From positions 1 to 5,392 of the forward strand of contig JAHEAS010000291.1 of NCBI GenBank assembly GCA_024642645.1: a stretch of DNA of 5,392 nt, read 5' to 3'. Positions 1 through 5,392 of this stretch are shown here, one piece after another (the first letter of the stretch is position 1; every line of letters starts with the position of its first letter). Below the pieces are notes generated by a model. That model was not told where the DNA came from. It searched no databases and saw nothing but the letters and a program-made list of their open reading frames with translations. The stretch comes from Saprospirales bacterium. GTDB taxonomy: Bacteria; Bacteroidota; Bacteroidia; Chitinophagales; Saprospiraceae. The position numbers were made by a program, and so were the translations under genes.

Positions 1-1338
1 CACGTAAACCTCGATGGGCACTCCGTTGGCATCCAACTTGAACCGAACTTCTTCGGTTTCAAAATTGATAGACCCCTTTTTGAACCGCTCGTCCCTAAGT
101 TTATAGGCAATTCGGTTCAGGCTTTTTAGTTGCTCCGCAAAATCGCCCTTGCCAGTTTCTAAGCATTCCTGTGCAGCCTCGTAGCTGAAACGGTGGTCGG
201 AAAAAATGATGGTTTTACCAAACCAGCGGCCCACCACTTTGTCACTTTTGTCAAACTCAAAAACAGCGGAAAATGTCAGTTTTTCCTCCTGTGGTCGAAG
301 GGAACAGAGATTGTTCGAAAGGCGCTCAGGTAGCATTGGCAACACTCGGTCCACGAGGTAAACCGAGGTCGAGCGCTTGTAGGCTTCCTTGTCTAGCGGG
401 GTGCCAGTCTTCAAGTAATGTGTTACATCGGCGATGTGAACGCCAACTTCCGTATTGCCATTTTCCAAAATCCGGTAGCTGAGTGCGTCGTCAAAATCCT
501 TGGCGTCTTCGGGGTCAATGGTAAAGGTTGTAATACCACGAAAGTCTCGCCGCAGTTGTATTTCTTGTTGCGTGATTTTATCAGAAATGGCTTCCGACTC
601 CTGCATTACATCCGGCTCAAAATCGAGCGAAAAGCCCTTATTGATGAGGATGACTTTCATCTCTAAATCGCTCCCTTCGGCGCCAAGCAGCGTAGTCACA
701 ACACCTTTTGGGCGCTGCCCCGCTTTTTTGTGCCATTCTGTTATTTTTACGATAACCCGGTCGCCATCTTCGGCAGCTTTGGTGTCAGCGAGGTCAACGA
801 CAATGTCAACAGGAACCTGAAAGTTGGTGGGTGCAACAACTGCCTGCCTTCCTTTGAGGTGGATGGTACCAACGAACGATTCGGTAGCTCGTTCGATGAC
901 TTTTAGCACCTCGCCCTCTGGTTTTCGGCGGCCCCGGGGCGTCCAAACAGAAATTTCCACAAGGTCACCATGCAGGGCAGAACTAAGATTTTTGGCAGCT
1001 ACGTACACATCGTTTTCGTGGCCTTCGCATTCGATATAGGCAGTGCCTGTGCGGGTCATATCTACATAACCTATGAGGTTTTTCTTTGGTAAAAAGCGGG
1101 CTGGTGCATGCTTTAGTCTGAATCGATAATCGCCGAGTGTGTGAAGGTGCCCTGCTTCGGTGAGTTTGCCTAGGGCGTGAACTACAGCATCTTTGCTGTT
1201 GCCAAGCTTGAGCTTGTTGGCAATTTGTTTGGGGTTGAATTGCTTTTTTGGATTCTCTTTGAAGAGTTTGAGGACTTCACGCTGCAATTCAGCAGCGGTC
1301 AGTTTACGTTCTGGTTTCTTAAATTTTTGCTTAATCAT
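1..1338 (-). CDS. rnr: Ribonuclease R, N-terminal part (runs off left edge)
   Basis: This is a processive 3'-to-5' exoribonuclease of the RNB (RNase II/R) family that degrades structured RNA in the cytoplasm. The frame is open for 446 codons from ATG (1338-1336) to the window edge with no stop. Residues about 15-70 look like the winged-helix N-terminal domain. Residues about 80-135 and 150-220 fit the two cold-shock/OB domains. The RNB domain starts near 265 with IDPEDAKDFDDA (274-285), whose D275, D281, D283 and D284 match the metal-binding aspartates of the family. VGVHIADVTHYL (298-309), the block STSVYLVDRVLPMLPERLSN (323-342) and KGSINFETEEVRF (421-433) are further RNase R signatures. 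The rest of RNB and the S1 domain lie outside the window; the family is usually above 700 residues. The winged helix and double OB region favour RNase R over RNase II. No strong Shine-Dalgarno precedes the start, which is usual in Bacteroidota. The gene is divergent from the one at 1649. Confidence 0.97.
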   Translation of the reverse strand, partial: MIKQKFKKPERKLTAAELQREVLKLFKENPKKQFNPKQIANKLKLGNSKDAVVHALGKLTEAGHLHTLGDYRFRLKHAPARFLPKKNLIGYVDMTRTGTAYIECEGHENDVYVAAKNLSSALHGDLVEISVWTPRGRRKPEGEVLKVIERATESFVGTIHLKGRQAVVAPTNFQVPVDIVVDLADTKAAEDGDRVIVKITEWHKKAGQRPKGVVTTLLGAEGSDLEMKVILINKGFSLDFEPDVMQESEAISDKITQQEIQLRRDFRGITTFTIDPEDAKDFDDALSYRILENGNTEVGVHIADVTHYLKTGTPLDKEAYKRSTSVYLVDRVLPMLPERLSNNLCSLRPQEEKLTFSAVFEFDKSDKVVGRWFGKTIIFSDHRFSYEAAQECLETGKGDFAEQLKSLNRIAYKLRDERFKKGSINFETEEVRFKLDANGVPIEVYV

Positions 1339-1648
1339 GGTTTAGATTAAAGTTGGTATTGGGTAAAATCGAAATGGTGAGCAAAAAGCGAGGGTAAGTT
1401 TAAAAAACTGAAAATCAGCATTTAATAAAAAAGACGAACGCTGTTTGGTTGGAGCAAATTTGGCATTTTTTTACCTGAATCGCTTTACCTTGATGTAAAT
1501 AATGAGAATTTAAAATGGCAGGCTTTGTACGAAGTGGGCTTGGTTTTAAGTCTTTCATTCGCCGTAAAAACAGCATTGGCTTCAAAAAGTTCCATTCGTC
1601 ATACAATTTGAAAAGAATTACTTTTGGCCGAAACAAACACAACACAAC
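1339..1648. other. Divergent intergenic region between rnr and the BioD-DRTGG gene
   Basis: This AT-rich gap holds the start signals of two divergent genes. A good plus-strand promoter box is annotated separately at 1595-1626. On the minus strand, upstream of rnr, I find no exact TAnnTTTG box; the closest is the self-complementary CAAATTTG at 1455-1462, one mismatch away, so the rnr promoter is not located. A 45-codon plus-strand frame (1515-1652) is discussed in the findings but is not called as a gene. I see no RNA gene or strong terminator hairpin here. Confidence 0.7.
1595..1626 (+). promoter_or_regulatory. Probable Bacteroidota-type promoter of the BioD-DRTGG gene
   Basis: TACTTTTG at 1619-1626 is an exact match to the Bacteroidota -7 consensus TAnnTTTG. 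About 20 bases upstream, TTCG at 1595-1598 is a one-mismatch fit to the -33 TTTG element, at the expected spacing. A start about 5-8 bases downstream of the box would leave a leader of roughly 15-18 bases, A-rich (AAACAAACACAACACAAC), before the ATG at 1649. This arrangement is typical of Bacteroidota genes translated without a Shine-Dalgarno. The box match is seen directly; promoter activity is inferred. Confidence 0.5.
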
Positions 1649-2749
1649 ATGACAAAACGCCTTTACGTCGCCGCCACCAACCAACATGTTGGTAAAACCA
1701 CTTGTACCCTCGGCCTTGTCGAAGCATTCCGGCAGTCTGGAATGCGGGTCGGCTACTGCAAGCCAGTTGGGCAGGAAGCAATTGACATCGAAAACTTGCA
1801 AGTGGACAAGGATGCTTTGCTCTTTTCGACCATGATGAACTTTGACCTGGTCGCCAAAATTCACAGCCCGGTTATCCTAGGCAAAGGCGCTACGCAGGCT
1901 TTCCTTGATGATCCCTCGAAATTTCCATTTGAAAGTGATATCGTGGCCGCTGGGAAATTTTTGGAGGCGCAATATGAAATAGTCATTTACGAAGGAACCG
2001 GTCATCCTGGAGTGGGGAGCGTTGTTGACCTCAGCAATGCAGATGTAGCAGCCTTGCTCGATGCACCTGCTATTTTGGTAGTAGAAGGTGGGGTAGGGTA
2101 CACCATTGATCGCCTGAATTTGTGTCTGTCTCTTTTCCGAGAAAGAAAAGTGCGAATAGCTGGGGTTATCATCAACAAGGTTTTGCCTGATAAAATCGAG
2201 AAAGTGCGACACTATATTGGAATGAAACTCGCAAAATGGGACATACCACTATTAGGCGTTTTGCCTTATGAAAAAAAACTGCTCTACCCATTGCTTTCAA
2301 CGATTAGTGTGGCTATCAACGGACGGGTGCTTTTCAACCCACAAAGCCTGAACCTTTTGGTGGAAAATGTGGTGGCCGCTTCACTGATGGGTAGCCATAA
2401 TTTTGAGGAAGACCAGGGTGTTTTGCTAGTGGTTAGCAAAAACCGACTTAATGAAGCATTGCTTGGCATTCAGCGCCTAAGCAAATTGAAAGGGATGGAA
2501 AAAACACCATTGGCGGGTGTCATCATAACGGGTGATGGCAAGCAGTTGCACCATATTGAAGATTTTGAACACGAGCAATATGTCATTGATCACCAAATAC
2601 CGGTAATATCAACCCCACTCGATACTTACGGAACGGCCGTAAAAATAAGTCACTTAGAAGTGAAGATAAATGTCGATACACTTGGGAAGGCTAGCCGGGC
2701 CATTGAGTTGGTAAGAGACAACTTGGATCTATCGAAGATAAAATGGTGA
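1649..2749 (+). CDS. Stand-alone BioD-like P-loop / DRTGG domain protein (Pta N-terminal-like)
   Basis: This 366-residue protein resembles the non-catalytic N-terminal region of long phosphotransacetylases: a dethiobiotin-synthetase (BioD)-like nucleotide-binding domain followed by a DRTGG domain. Residues 8-18 (AATNQHVGKTT) form a P-loop close to BioD's, with A9 where the first glycine usually is. EGTGHPGVGS (115-124), NADVAALLDAPAILVVEGGVG (from 130) and GVIINKV (172-178) are the other BioD-fold motifs. Residues about 210-340 fit the DRTGG domain, ending in IPVISTPLDTYGTAVKI (317-333). The catalytic phosphate acetyl/butyryl transferase domain is absent and the stop is clean, so it should not be a phosphotransacetylase itself. 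In enterobacterial Pta this region has a structural and allosteric role; a separate protein could bind a nucleotide or regulate an enzyme in trans, but the actual function is unknown. It is not likely to be BioD, because of the extra C-terminal domain and the lack of biotin genes nearby. It appears monocistronic, and its stop codon abuts that of the convergent gene. Confidence 0.85.
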   Translation: MTKRLYVAATNQHVGKTTCTLGLVEAFRQSGMRVGYCKPVGQEAIDIENLQVDKDALLFSTMMNFDLVAKIHSPVILGKGATQAFLDDPSKFPFESDIVAAGKFLEAQYEIVIYEGTGHPGVGSVVDLSNADVAALLDAPAILVVEGGVGYTIDRLNLCLSLFRERKVRIAGVIINKVLPDKIEKVRHYIGMKLAKWDIPLLGVLPYEKKLLYPLLSTISVAINGRVLFNPQSLNLLVENVVAASLMGSHNFEEDQGVLLVVSKNRLNEALLGIQRLSKLKGMEKTPLAGVIITGDGKQLHHIEDFEHEQYVIDHQIPVISTPLDTYGTAVKISHLEVKINVDTLGKASRAIELVRDNLDLSKIKW

Positions 2750-3100
2750 TTAGCTGTTCACCGGATGGTGAAGTACCTCTTTGATTTCGTCCACAGAAAT
2801 ATCAAGATGGGATGCATCCAAAATGCACTCCCCGTTTTTTATTAACAAAATCTGGGGTGACTCGTGGTACACTTCAAACCTCTGAGCGATCTCATTCGAA
2901 ATATTTCGATGCTCTATCAAATCAAGGTAGAAAGGTTCGAGAAGAGAAGCGGGGAAATCCCATGTTCCTTCCAATCGATGCTTGGCCATGAAGCTAATGC
3001 TACACCGGGTGCTGTGTTTGAAAATAAGGCAGGGAACTTGATTTGAACGCTCAATAATGGCGTCAATTTCAGCAGTAGAAGTAAGCGGATTCCAAGTCAT
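2750..3100 (-). CDS. ytxJ: Monothiol bacilliredoxin, YtxJ family (bacillithiol system)
   Basis: This 116-residue cytoplasmic protein has a thioredoxin-like fold and belongs to the YtxJ (BrxC) family, which removes or transfers bacillithiol mixed disulfides on proteins. Seen in the sequence: VPCLIFKHSTRCSIS (22-36) with the single active-site cysteine C33, ESPQ (80-83) with the expected cis-proline P82, and the C-terminal strand ILLIKNGECILDASH (84-98). The active site reads CSIS where Bacillus YtxJ, as I recall, has CPIS; I recall the serine form as common in Bacteroidota homologues. C24 and C92 are additional cysteines. Length fits the family. ATG at 3100 is chosen because the fold starts at once and no SD or upstream in-frame start competes. 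The gene lies 63 bp after a small lipoprotein gene on the same strand with a strong hairpin between them, and is convergent with the BioD-DRTGG gene. Its presence implies that the organism makes bacillithiol; no biosynthetic gene is in the window. Confidence 0.9.
   Translation of the reverse strand: MTWNPLTSTAEIDAIIERSNQVPCLIFKHSTRCSISFMAKHRLEGTWDFPASLLEPFYLDLIEHRNISNEIAQRFEVYHESPQILLIKNGECILDASHLDISVDEIKEVLHHPVNS
2757..2772 (+). terminator. Possible weak hairpin at the convergent gene ends
   Basis: TTCACC (2757-2762) and GGTGAA (2767-2772) form a perfect 6-bp stem with a 4-base loop, starting 7 bases after the stop of the plus-strand gene and lying within the last codons of ytxJ. The DNA downstream on the plus strand is only mildly T-rich (GTACCTCTTTGATTT). 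A second copy of GGTGA at 2745-2749 can pair with the same TCACC (2758-2762), giving an alternative hairpin. With no intergenic space, any terminator for either gene must lie inside the other one. This is the best candidate for the plus-strand gene, but it is weak. Confidence 0.25.
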
Positions 3101-3116
3101 AGTCAGATTTGTAAGT

Positions 3117-3151
3117 TGATGGCTGCCAACATTTTTGTCTGGCAGCCATCA
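3117..3151 (-). terminator. Strong hairpin between lipoprotein gene and ytxJ (terminator or attenuator)
   Basis: TGATGGCTGCCA (3117-3128) and TGGCAGCCATCA (3140-3151) are perfect reverse complements of 12 bp with an 11-base loop. In the minus-strand transcript the hairpin begins 12 bases after the lipoprotein stop codon and ends 16 bases before the ytxJ start codon. It has no T-run on either side, so it is not a classical intrinsic terminator. It could be a mRNA 3'-end stabiliser or processing site, a partial terminator tuning ytxJ, or a leader structure if ytxJ is transcribed from just upstream. A one-mismatch -7 box (AATATTTG, minus strand, 3164-3157) overlaps the lipoprotein stop codon and would place the hairpin in the ytxJ leader. 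The structure is seen directly; the role is inference. Confidence 0.45.
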
Positions 3152-3163
3152 TCAAACAAATAT

Positions 3164-3304
3164 TTATTTCACAAGTTGAACAACCGTCTTGATAGCTTTG
3201 AAATTGTTGGGGCATCCGTAGCCTTTGTTGCAGGAAACGAATGAAGAAGCCAACATGGCAAATCCTGCCAGGAGGAGGAACTGTTTCAGGGTGCTTTTTT
3301 TCAT
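3164..3304 (-). CDS. Small lipoprotein, 46 residues, unknown function
   Basis: The reading frame from ATG (3304-3302) to TAA (3166-3164) encodes a 46-residue protein with a textbook export signal: MKKSTLK positive start, hydrophobic core FLLLAGFAMLA, and a lipobox SFVSC with the lipidated cysteine at C25. The predicted mature peptide is only 22 residues, CNKGYGCPNNFKAIKTVVQL plus two more, and contains a second cysteine at C31 in a GYGCPNNF motif. Known rule: signal peptidase II cleaves before the lipobox cysteine, which would anchor the peptide in a membrane. I do not recognise a named family, although short Bacteroidota lipoproteins with a Cys-Gly/Pro-rich tail are familiar. The signal peptide makes a chance frame unlikely. 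A longer frame on the same strand in another register (3069-3497) looks non-coding. The gene precedes ytxJ on the same strand and could share its transcript. An exact -7 box lies upstream at 3416-3409. Confidence 0.75.
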   Translation of the reverse strand: MKKSTLKQFLLLAGFAMLASSFVSCNKGYGCPNNFKAIKTVVQLVK

Positions 3305-3529
3305 TGTAAGATGATTTTGGATATGTTATTAAATTGGGTTTCCGATAACTTTCCTGCTTAACGAGGGAAATTGAAGAGTTATTTCGGTTGTCCCGGTTAA
3401 TTTTGCTGCAAAAATAACGGAATTTCAGGTGCAAGGTTCGATGTTGATAGAAAGTAAAAGGTTTTGACTCAAAATTTATTGCAACATATCGAATCAATTG
3501 CTTGTCTGAATTAACCTTAAAAATTATTC
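3305..3529. promoter_or_regulatory. Divergent promoter region with palindromic pair of -7 boxes
   Basis: This 225-bp gap separates the lipoprotein gene (minus) from the mpl-like gene (plus). It contains two exact TAnnTTTG boxes facing away from each other: TAATTTTG on the plus strand (3398-3405) and TATTTTTG on the minus strand (3416-3409), 3 bp apart. Together they make a near-palindrome at 3397-3417, with 10-bp arms, one mismatch and a single central T. Neither box has a convincing TTTG at the expected 19-21 base distance: on the minus side a TTG at 3434-3432 is too close, and on the plus side a TTG at 3371-3373 is slightly too far. If used, leaders would be about 95 nt (lipoprotein) and 115-120 nt (mpl). 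I see no small gene in the gap. Confidence 0.4.
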
Positions 3530-4885
3530 ATGCGGATTCATTTGATAGCTATGGGAGGTGCTGTAATGCATAATCTCGCACTCGCCTTGCAAAAAAACGG
3601 CCATTTTATCACTGGCTCAGATGACGAGATATACAATCCTGCCAAAGATAGGTTGGAAAAGGCTGGTTTGTTGCCAAAAAAATTTGGTTGGTTTCCCGAA
3701 AAAATCCAACCCGACCTCGATTTCGTTATTTTGGGTATGCACGCACGGGCCGATAATCCTGAGTTGAAACGGGCTCTGGAATCAGGAACAAAAGTATATT
3801 CCTTCCCCGAATTCATTTACCAACATTCAAAAGATAAAAAACGAGTTGTAGTAGCGGGCAGTCACGGTAAAACTACCACTACCTCAATGATTATGCACGT
3901 GCTACGCCAAGTTGGAATCGACTTCGACTATCTGGTCGGGGCACAACTTGACGGCTTTGAAACGATGGTGCAACTCAGCGATGCCCCTATTATGGTCATT
4001 GAAGGCGATGAATATCTCTCCTCTCCAATAGACCGAAGGCCAAAGTTTCTGCATTACCAGCCTAATGTGACCATCATTACGGGTGTCGCATGGGACCATA
4101 TCAATGTTTTCCCGACTTACGAAGAGTATTGCCACCAATTTGAATTGCTATTGGAAAACATGGAACCCGATGCCAATTTATTCTATTACGAGCACGACAA
4201 AGATTTGGGGGAAATCGTAAATCGAACCCAGTCAACTATTGCTGCTTTGCCCTACAAAGAATTTGATTCAACAGTTATGGAGGGTAAAACACGTGTAATG
4301 ACCCCTCAAAAAACAGAAATTGAGTTGCAAATTTTTGGCAACCACAATCTCGCCAACCTTGCTGCGGCTCGATTGGCTTGCCTTGAACTAGGGGTGTCGG
4401 AAGCGCAGTTTTGGGCTGCCTCTAAAACCTTCGCAGGAGCAGCCAAGCGGCTGCAAAAGTTGGTTGATGGCCCACAATTTTCCGCATGGCTCGATTTTGC
4501 ACATGCACCCTCTAAAGCTAGGGCAACGGTAAAGGCAGTTAAGCAAGTCAATCCAGCCCGTAAATTGATTGCTTGTCTAGAATTGCACACTTATAGTAGT
4601 TTGAACAAAGCATTTTTGCCACTCTACGCCGATTCGCTCGACCCGGCTGAAGTGGCCTGTGTTTTTTACAGTCCACATACGCTCGAAATGAAGAAAATGC
4701 CACCTATAGATATAGCTGAAGTCAGGGAGGCTTTTGGATTACCTGAACTTCATGTTTTTACCCAGCGTGCAGATTTTCAAGCTTTTTTAAGCCAGCAAAA
4801 TTTAGAAAACACCAATCTACTTTTGATGAGTTCTGGAAACTTTGGTGGGATGGACATTCCTACCTTTGTCAAGGGATTATCCTGA
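3530..4885 (+). CDS. mpl: Mpl-like Mur ligase: UDP-MurNAc tripeptide ligase for peptidoglycan recycling
   Basis: This is an ATP-dependent cytoplasmic ligase of the Mur family. Mpl joins UDP-N-acetylmuramate to the recovered peptide L-Ala-gamma-D-Glu-meso-DAP, returning it to wall synthesis. The N-terminal Rossmann part opens with MRIHLIAMGGAVMHNLA, close to Mpl and MurC. The ATP loop is GSHGKTTTT (110-118). Matching motifs gives equivalents of the invariant Mur residues: K114, E158 (EGDEY), H190 (WDHINVF), N273 and N276 (NHNLANLAAA), R307 (KRLQK) and D322 (LDFAHAPSK). The tail LLLMSSGNFGGMDIPTFVKG matches the Mpl C-terminus rather than MurC. The usual HHP triplet is HAP here, which I recall from Bacteroidota proteins annotated as peptidoglycan synthetase. 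Length 451 is normal for Mpl. The start at 3530 is the first ATG that preserves the N-terminal strand; no Shine-Dalgarno is seen. MurC is the alternative, but the N- and C-terminal sequences favour Mpl. Pyruvate carboxylase follows after 62 bp on the same strand. Confidence 0.88.
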   Translation: MRIHLIAMGGAVMHNLALALQKNGHFITGSDDEIYNPAKDRLEKAGLLPKKFGWFPEKIQPDLDFVILGMHARADNPELKRALESGTKVYSFPEFIYQHSKDKKRVVVAGSHGKTTTTSMIMHVLRQVGIDFDYLVGAQLDGFETMVQLSDAPIMVIEGDEYLSSPIDRRPKFLHYQPNVTIITGVAWDHINVFPTYEEYCHQFELLLENMEPDANLFYYEHDKDLGEIVNRTQSTIAALPYKEFDSTVMEGKTRVMTPQKTEIELQIFGNHNLANLAAARLACLELGVSEAQFWAASKTFAGAAKRLQKLVDGPQFSAWLDFAHAPSKARATVKAVKQVNPARKLIACLELHTYSSLNKAFLPLYADSLDPAEVACVFYSPHTLEMKKMPPIDIAEVREAFGLPELHVFTQRADFQAFLSQQNLENTNLLLMSSGNFGGMDIPTFVKGLS

Positions 4886-4947
4886 ATTTCACGTTCGCTT
4901 TATCTCCATCTGGCACCAAATATTAAAATCGCTTAAATCCTTTTTGC
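4886..4947 (+). other. Short gap between mpl and pyruvate carboxylase gene
   Basis: These 62 bases are AT-rich. I see no stable hairpin with a T-run after the mpl stop and no exact TAnnTTTG box before the next start; the run CCTTTTTGC (4939-4947) directly before the ATG lacks the TA part. The two genes may therefore be co-transcribed, but the spacing also allows a separate promoter that I cannot recognise. Confidence 0.4.
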
Positions 4948-5392
4948 ATGGGCACACCTTTAAAATTTAAGAAAATCCTAGTTGCCAACCGTGGCGAAAT
5001 AGCTATTCGTGTATTCCGGGCAGCTACCGAACTTGGCATCCGAACAGTAGCTGTTTACACTTATGAAGACCGCTTTTCGCTGCATCGGCTCAAAGCAGAT
5101 GAGGCCTACCAAATCGGAGAAGACAATGACCCATTAAAGCCCTACCTGGATATTGACGAAGTGCTCCGGGTAGCAAAAAAATGTGGTGCCGATGCTATCC
5201 ACCCTGGGTACGGTTTTTTGTCAGAAAATGTGGAGTTTGCAAAGCGCTGCGCAAAGGCGGGCATCACCTTCGTTGGCCCAAGACCACAAGTAATGGAGGC
5301 ACTTGGCGACAAGGTTCGAGCGAAGCAAGTAGCCGAAAAGGCTGGTGTTCCAATGATTCCAGGCAGTTCTGATTTTGAATCAGTGGAGCAGG
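4948..5392 (+). CDS. pyc: Pyruvate carboxylase, N-terminal biotin carboxylase part (runs off right edge)
   Basis: The frame from ATG 4948 is open for 148 codons to the window end. The product belongs to the biotin-dependent carboxylases. The full pyruvate carboxylase, about 1150 residues, makes oxaloacetate from pyruvate, bicarbonate and ATP to refill the TCA cycle. Residues 7-116 form the biotin carboxylase N-terminal domain: ILVANRGEIAIRVFRAATELG (from 10), HPGYGFLSEN (85-94) and FVGP (108-111). The ATP-grasp domain begins near GDKVRAKQVAEKAGVPMIPG (120-139). YEDRFSLHRLKADEAYQIG (39-57), followed by the DNDPLKPYLDIDEV segment (59-72), is the pyruvate carboxylase form; acetyl-CoA carboxylase AccC and acyl-CoA carboxylase alpha subunits differ here. 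The carboxyltransferase and biotinyl domains lie outside the window, so a separate-subunit carboxylase cannot be fully excluded. No Shine-Dalgarno is seen before the start. Confidence 0.9.
   Translation, partial: MGTPLKFKKILVANRGEIAIRVFRAATELGIRTVAVYTYEDRFSLHRLKADEAYQIGEDNDPLKPYLDIDEVLRVAKKCGADAIHPGYGFLSENVEFAKRCAKAGITFVGPRPQVMEALGDKVRAKQVAEKAGVPMIPGSSDFESVEQ

Noticed and set aside
273..1039. Several plus-strand frames of 69-106 codons inside 273-1039
   Set aside because: All lie antisense to the continuous RNase R frame, which carries every expected motif. They have no domains of their own.
1484..1500. Short inverted repeat TTTAC...GTAAA in the rnr upstream gap
   Set aside because: Only 5 bp per arm in AT-rich DNA, with no T-run or conserved neighbour. 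This is expected by chance.
1415..1864. 149-codon minus-strand open frame upstream of rnr
   Set aside because: It overlaps antisense the first 216 bases of the well-supported BioD-DRTGG gene, including its P-loop, and shows no protein-like motif. It is best read as a shadow of that gene extended into the gap.
3069..3497. 142-codon minus-strand open frame covering the lipoprotein, the hairpin and the divergent gap
   Set aside because: It has no recognisable domain and an untypical composition rich in Cys, Arg, Tyr and Gln. It overlaps the start of ytxJ and all of the lipoprotein frame in another register, and it runs through a region with promoter boxes.
5181..5372. 63-codon plus-strand frame
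   Set aside because: It lies within pyruvate carboxylase in another register; the pyruvate carboxylase frame has the family motifs and this one has none.
1..5392. Search for CRISPR repeats, tRNA genes, insertion sequence ends, phage or toxin-antitoxin genes
   Set aside because: I saw no regularly spaced repeats, cloverleaf-like segments, transposase motifs or terminal inverted repeats. The genes present are mostly core metabolic and cell-wall genes.

Overview
The window looks like an ordinary stretch of chromosome from a member of the Bacteroidota, at moderate GC. Four things point there. The starts lack clear Shine-Dalgarno sequences and have A-rich leaders. Several upstream regions carry TAnnTTTG boxes, the -7 element of Bacteroidota promoters. 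The Mpl-type Mur ligase has the DFAHAPSK form that I recall from this phylum. A YtxJ-type bacilliredoxin implies bacillithiol chemistry. I cannot fix the genus; a Saprospiria- or Cytophagia-like organism is only a guess.

Layout, left to right. Positions 1-1338 (minus) hold the N-terminal 446 codons of ribonuclease R, which runs off the left edge. A 310-bp divergent gap (1339-1648) holds a good promoter box for the plus-strand gene that follows. That gene (1649-2749) encodes a stand-alone BioD-like P-loop/DRTGG protein, equivalent to the regulatory N-terminal part of phosphotransacetylase without the catalytic part. It ends exactly where the convergent ytxJ gene (2750-3100, minus) ends, with no base between the two stop codons. 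Upstream of ytxJ on the same strand is an unlisted 46-residue lipoprotein gene (3164-3304, minus), separated from ytxJ by a perfect 12-bp hairpin. A 225-bp divergent gap (3305-3529) follows, with two back-to-back TAnnTTTG boxes that form a near-perfect palindrome. The plus strand then carries an mpl-like peptidoglycan recycling ligase (3530-4885) and, after 62 bp, the first 148 codons of pyruvate carboxylase (4948 to the right edge).

The genes do not form one pathway. They cover RNA decay (RNase R), a probable acyl/acetate-metabolism-related nucleotide-binding protein, thiol redox repair (YtxJ), cell-wall recycling (Mpl) and anaplerosis (pyruvate carboxylase). I see no tRNA, rRNA, CRISPR array, insertion sequence, phage gene or toxin-antitoxin pair, and no sign of a novel multigene system. 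The points most worth a second look are the small lipoprotein and the hairpin between it and ytxJ, the palindromic divergent promoter, the stand-alone BioD-DRTGG protein, and the zero-gap convergent gene ends.
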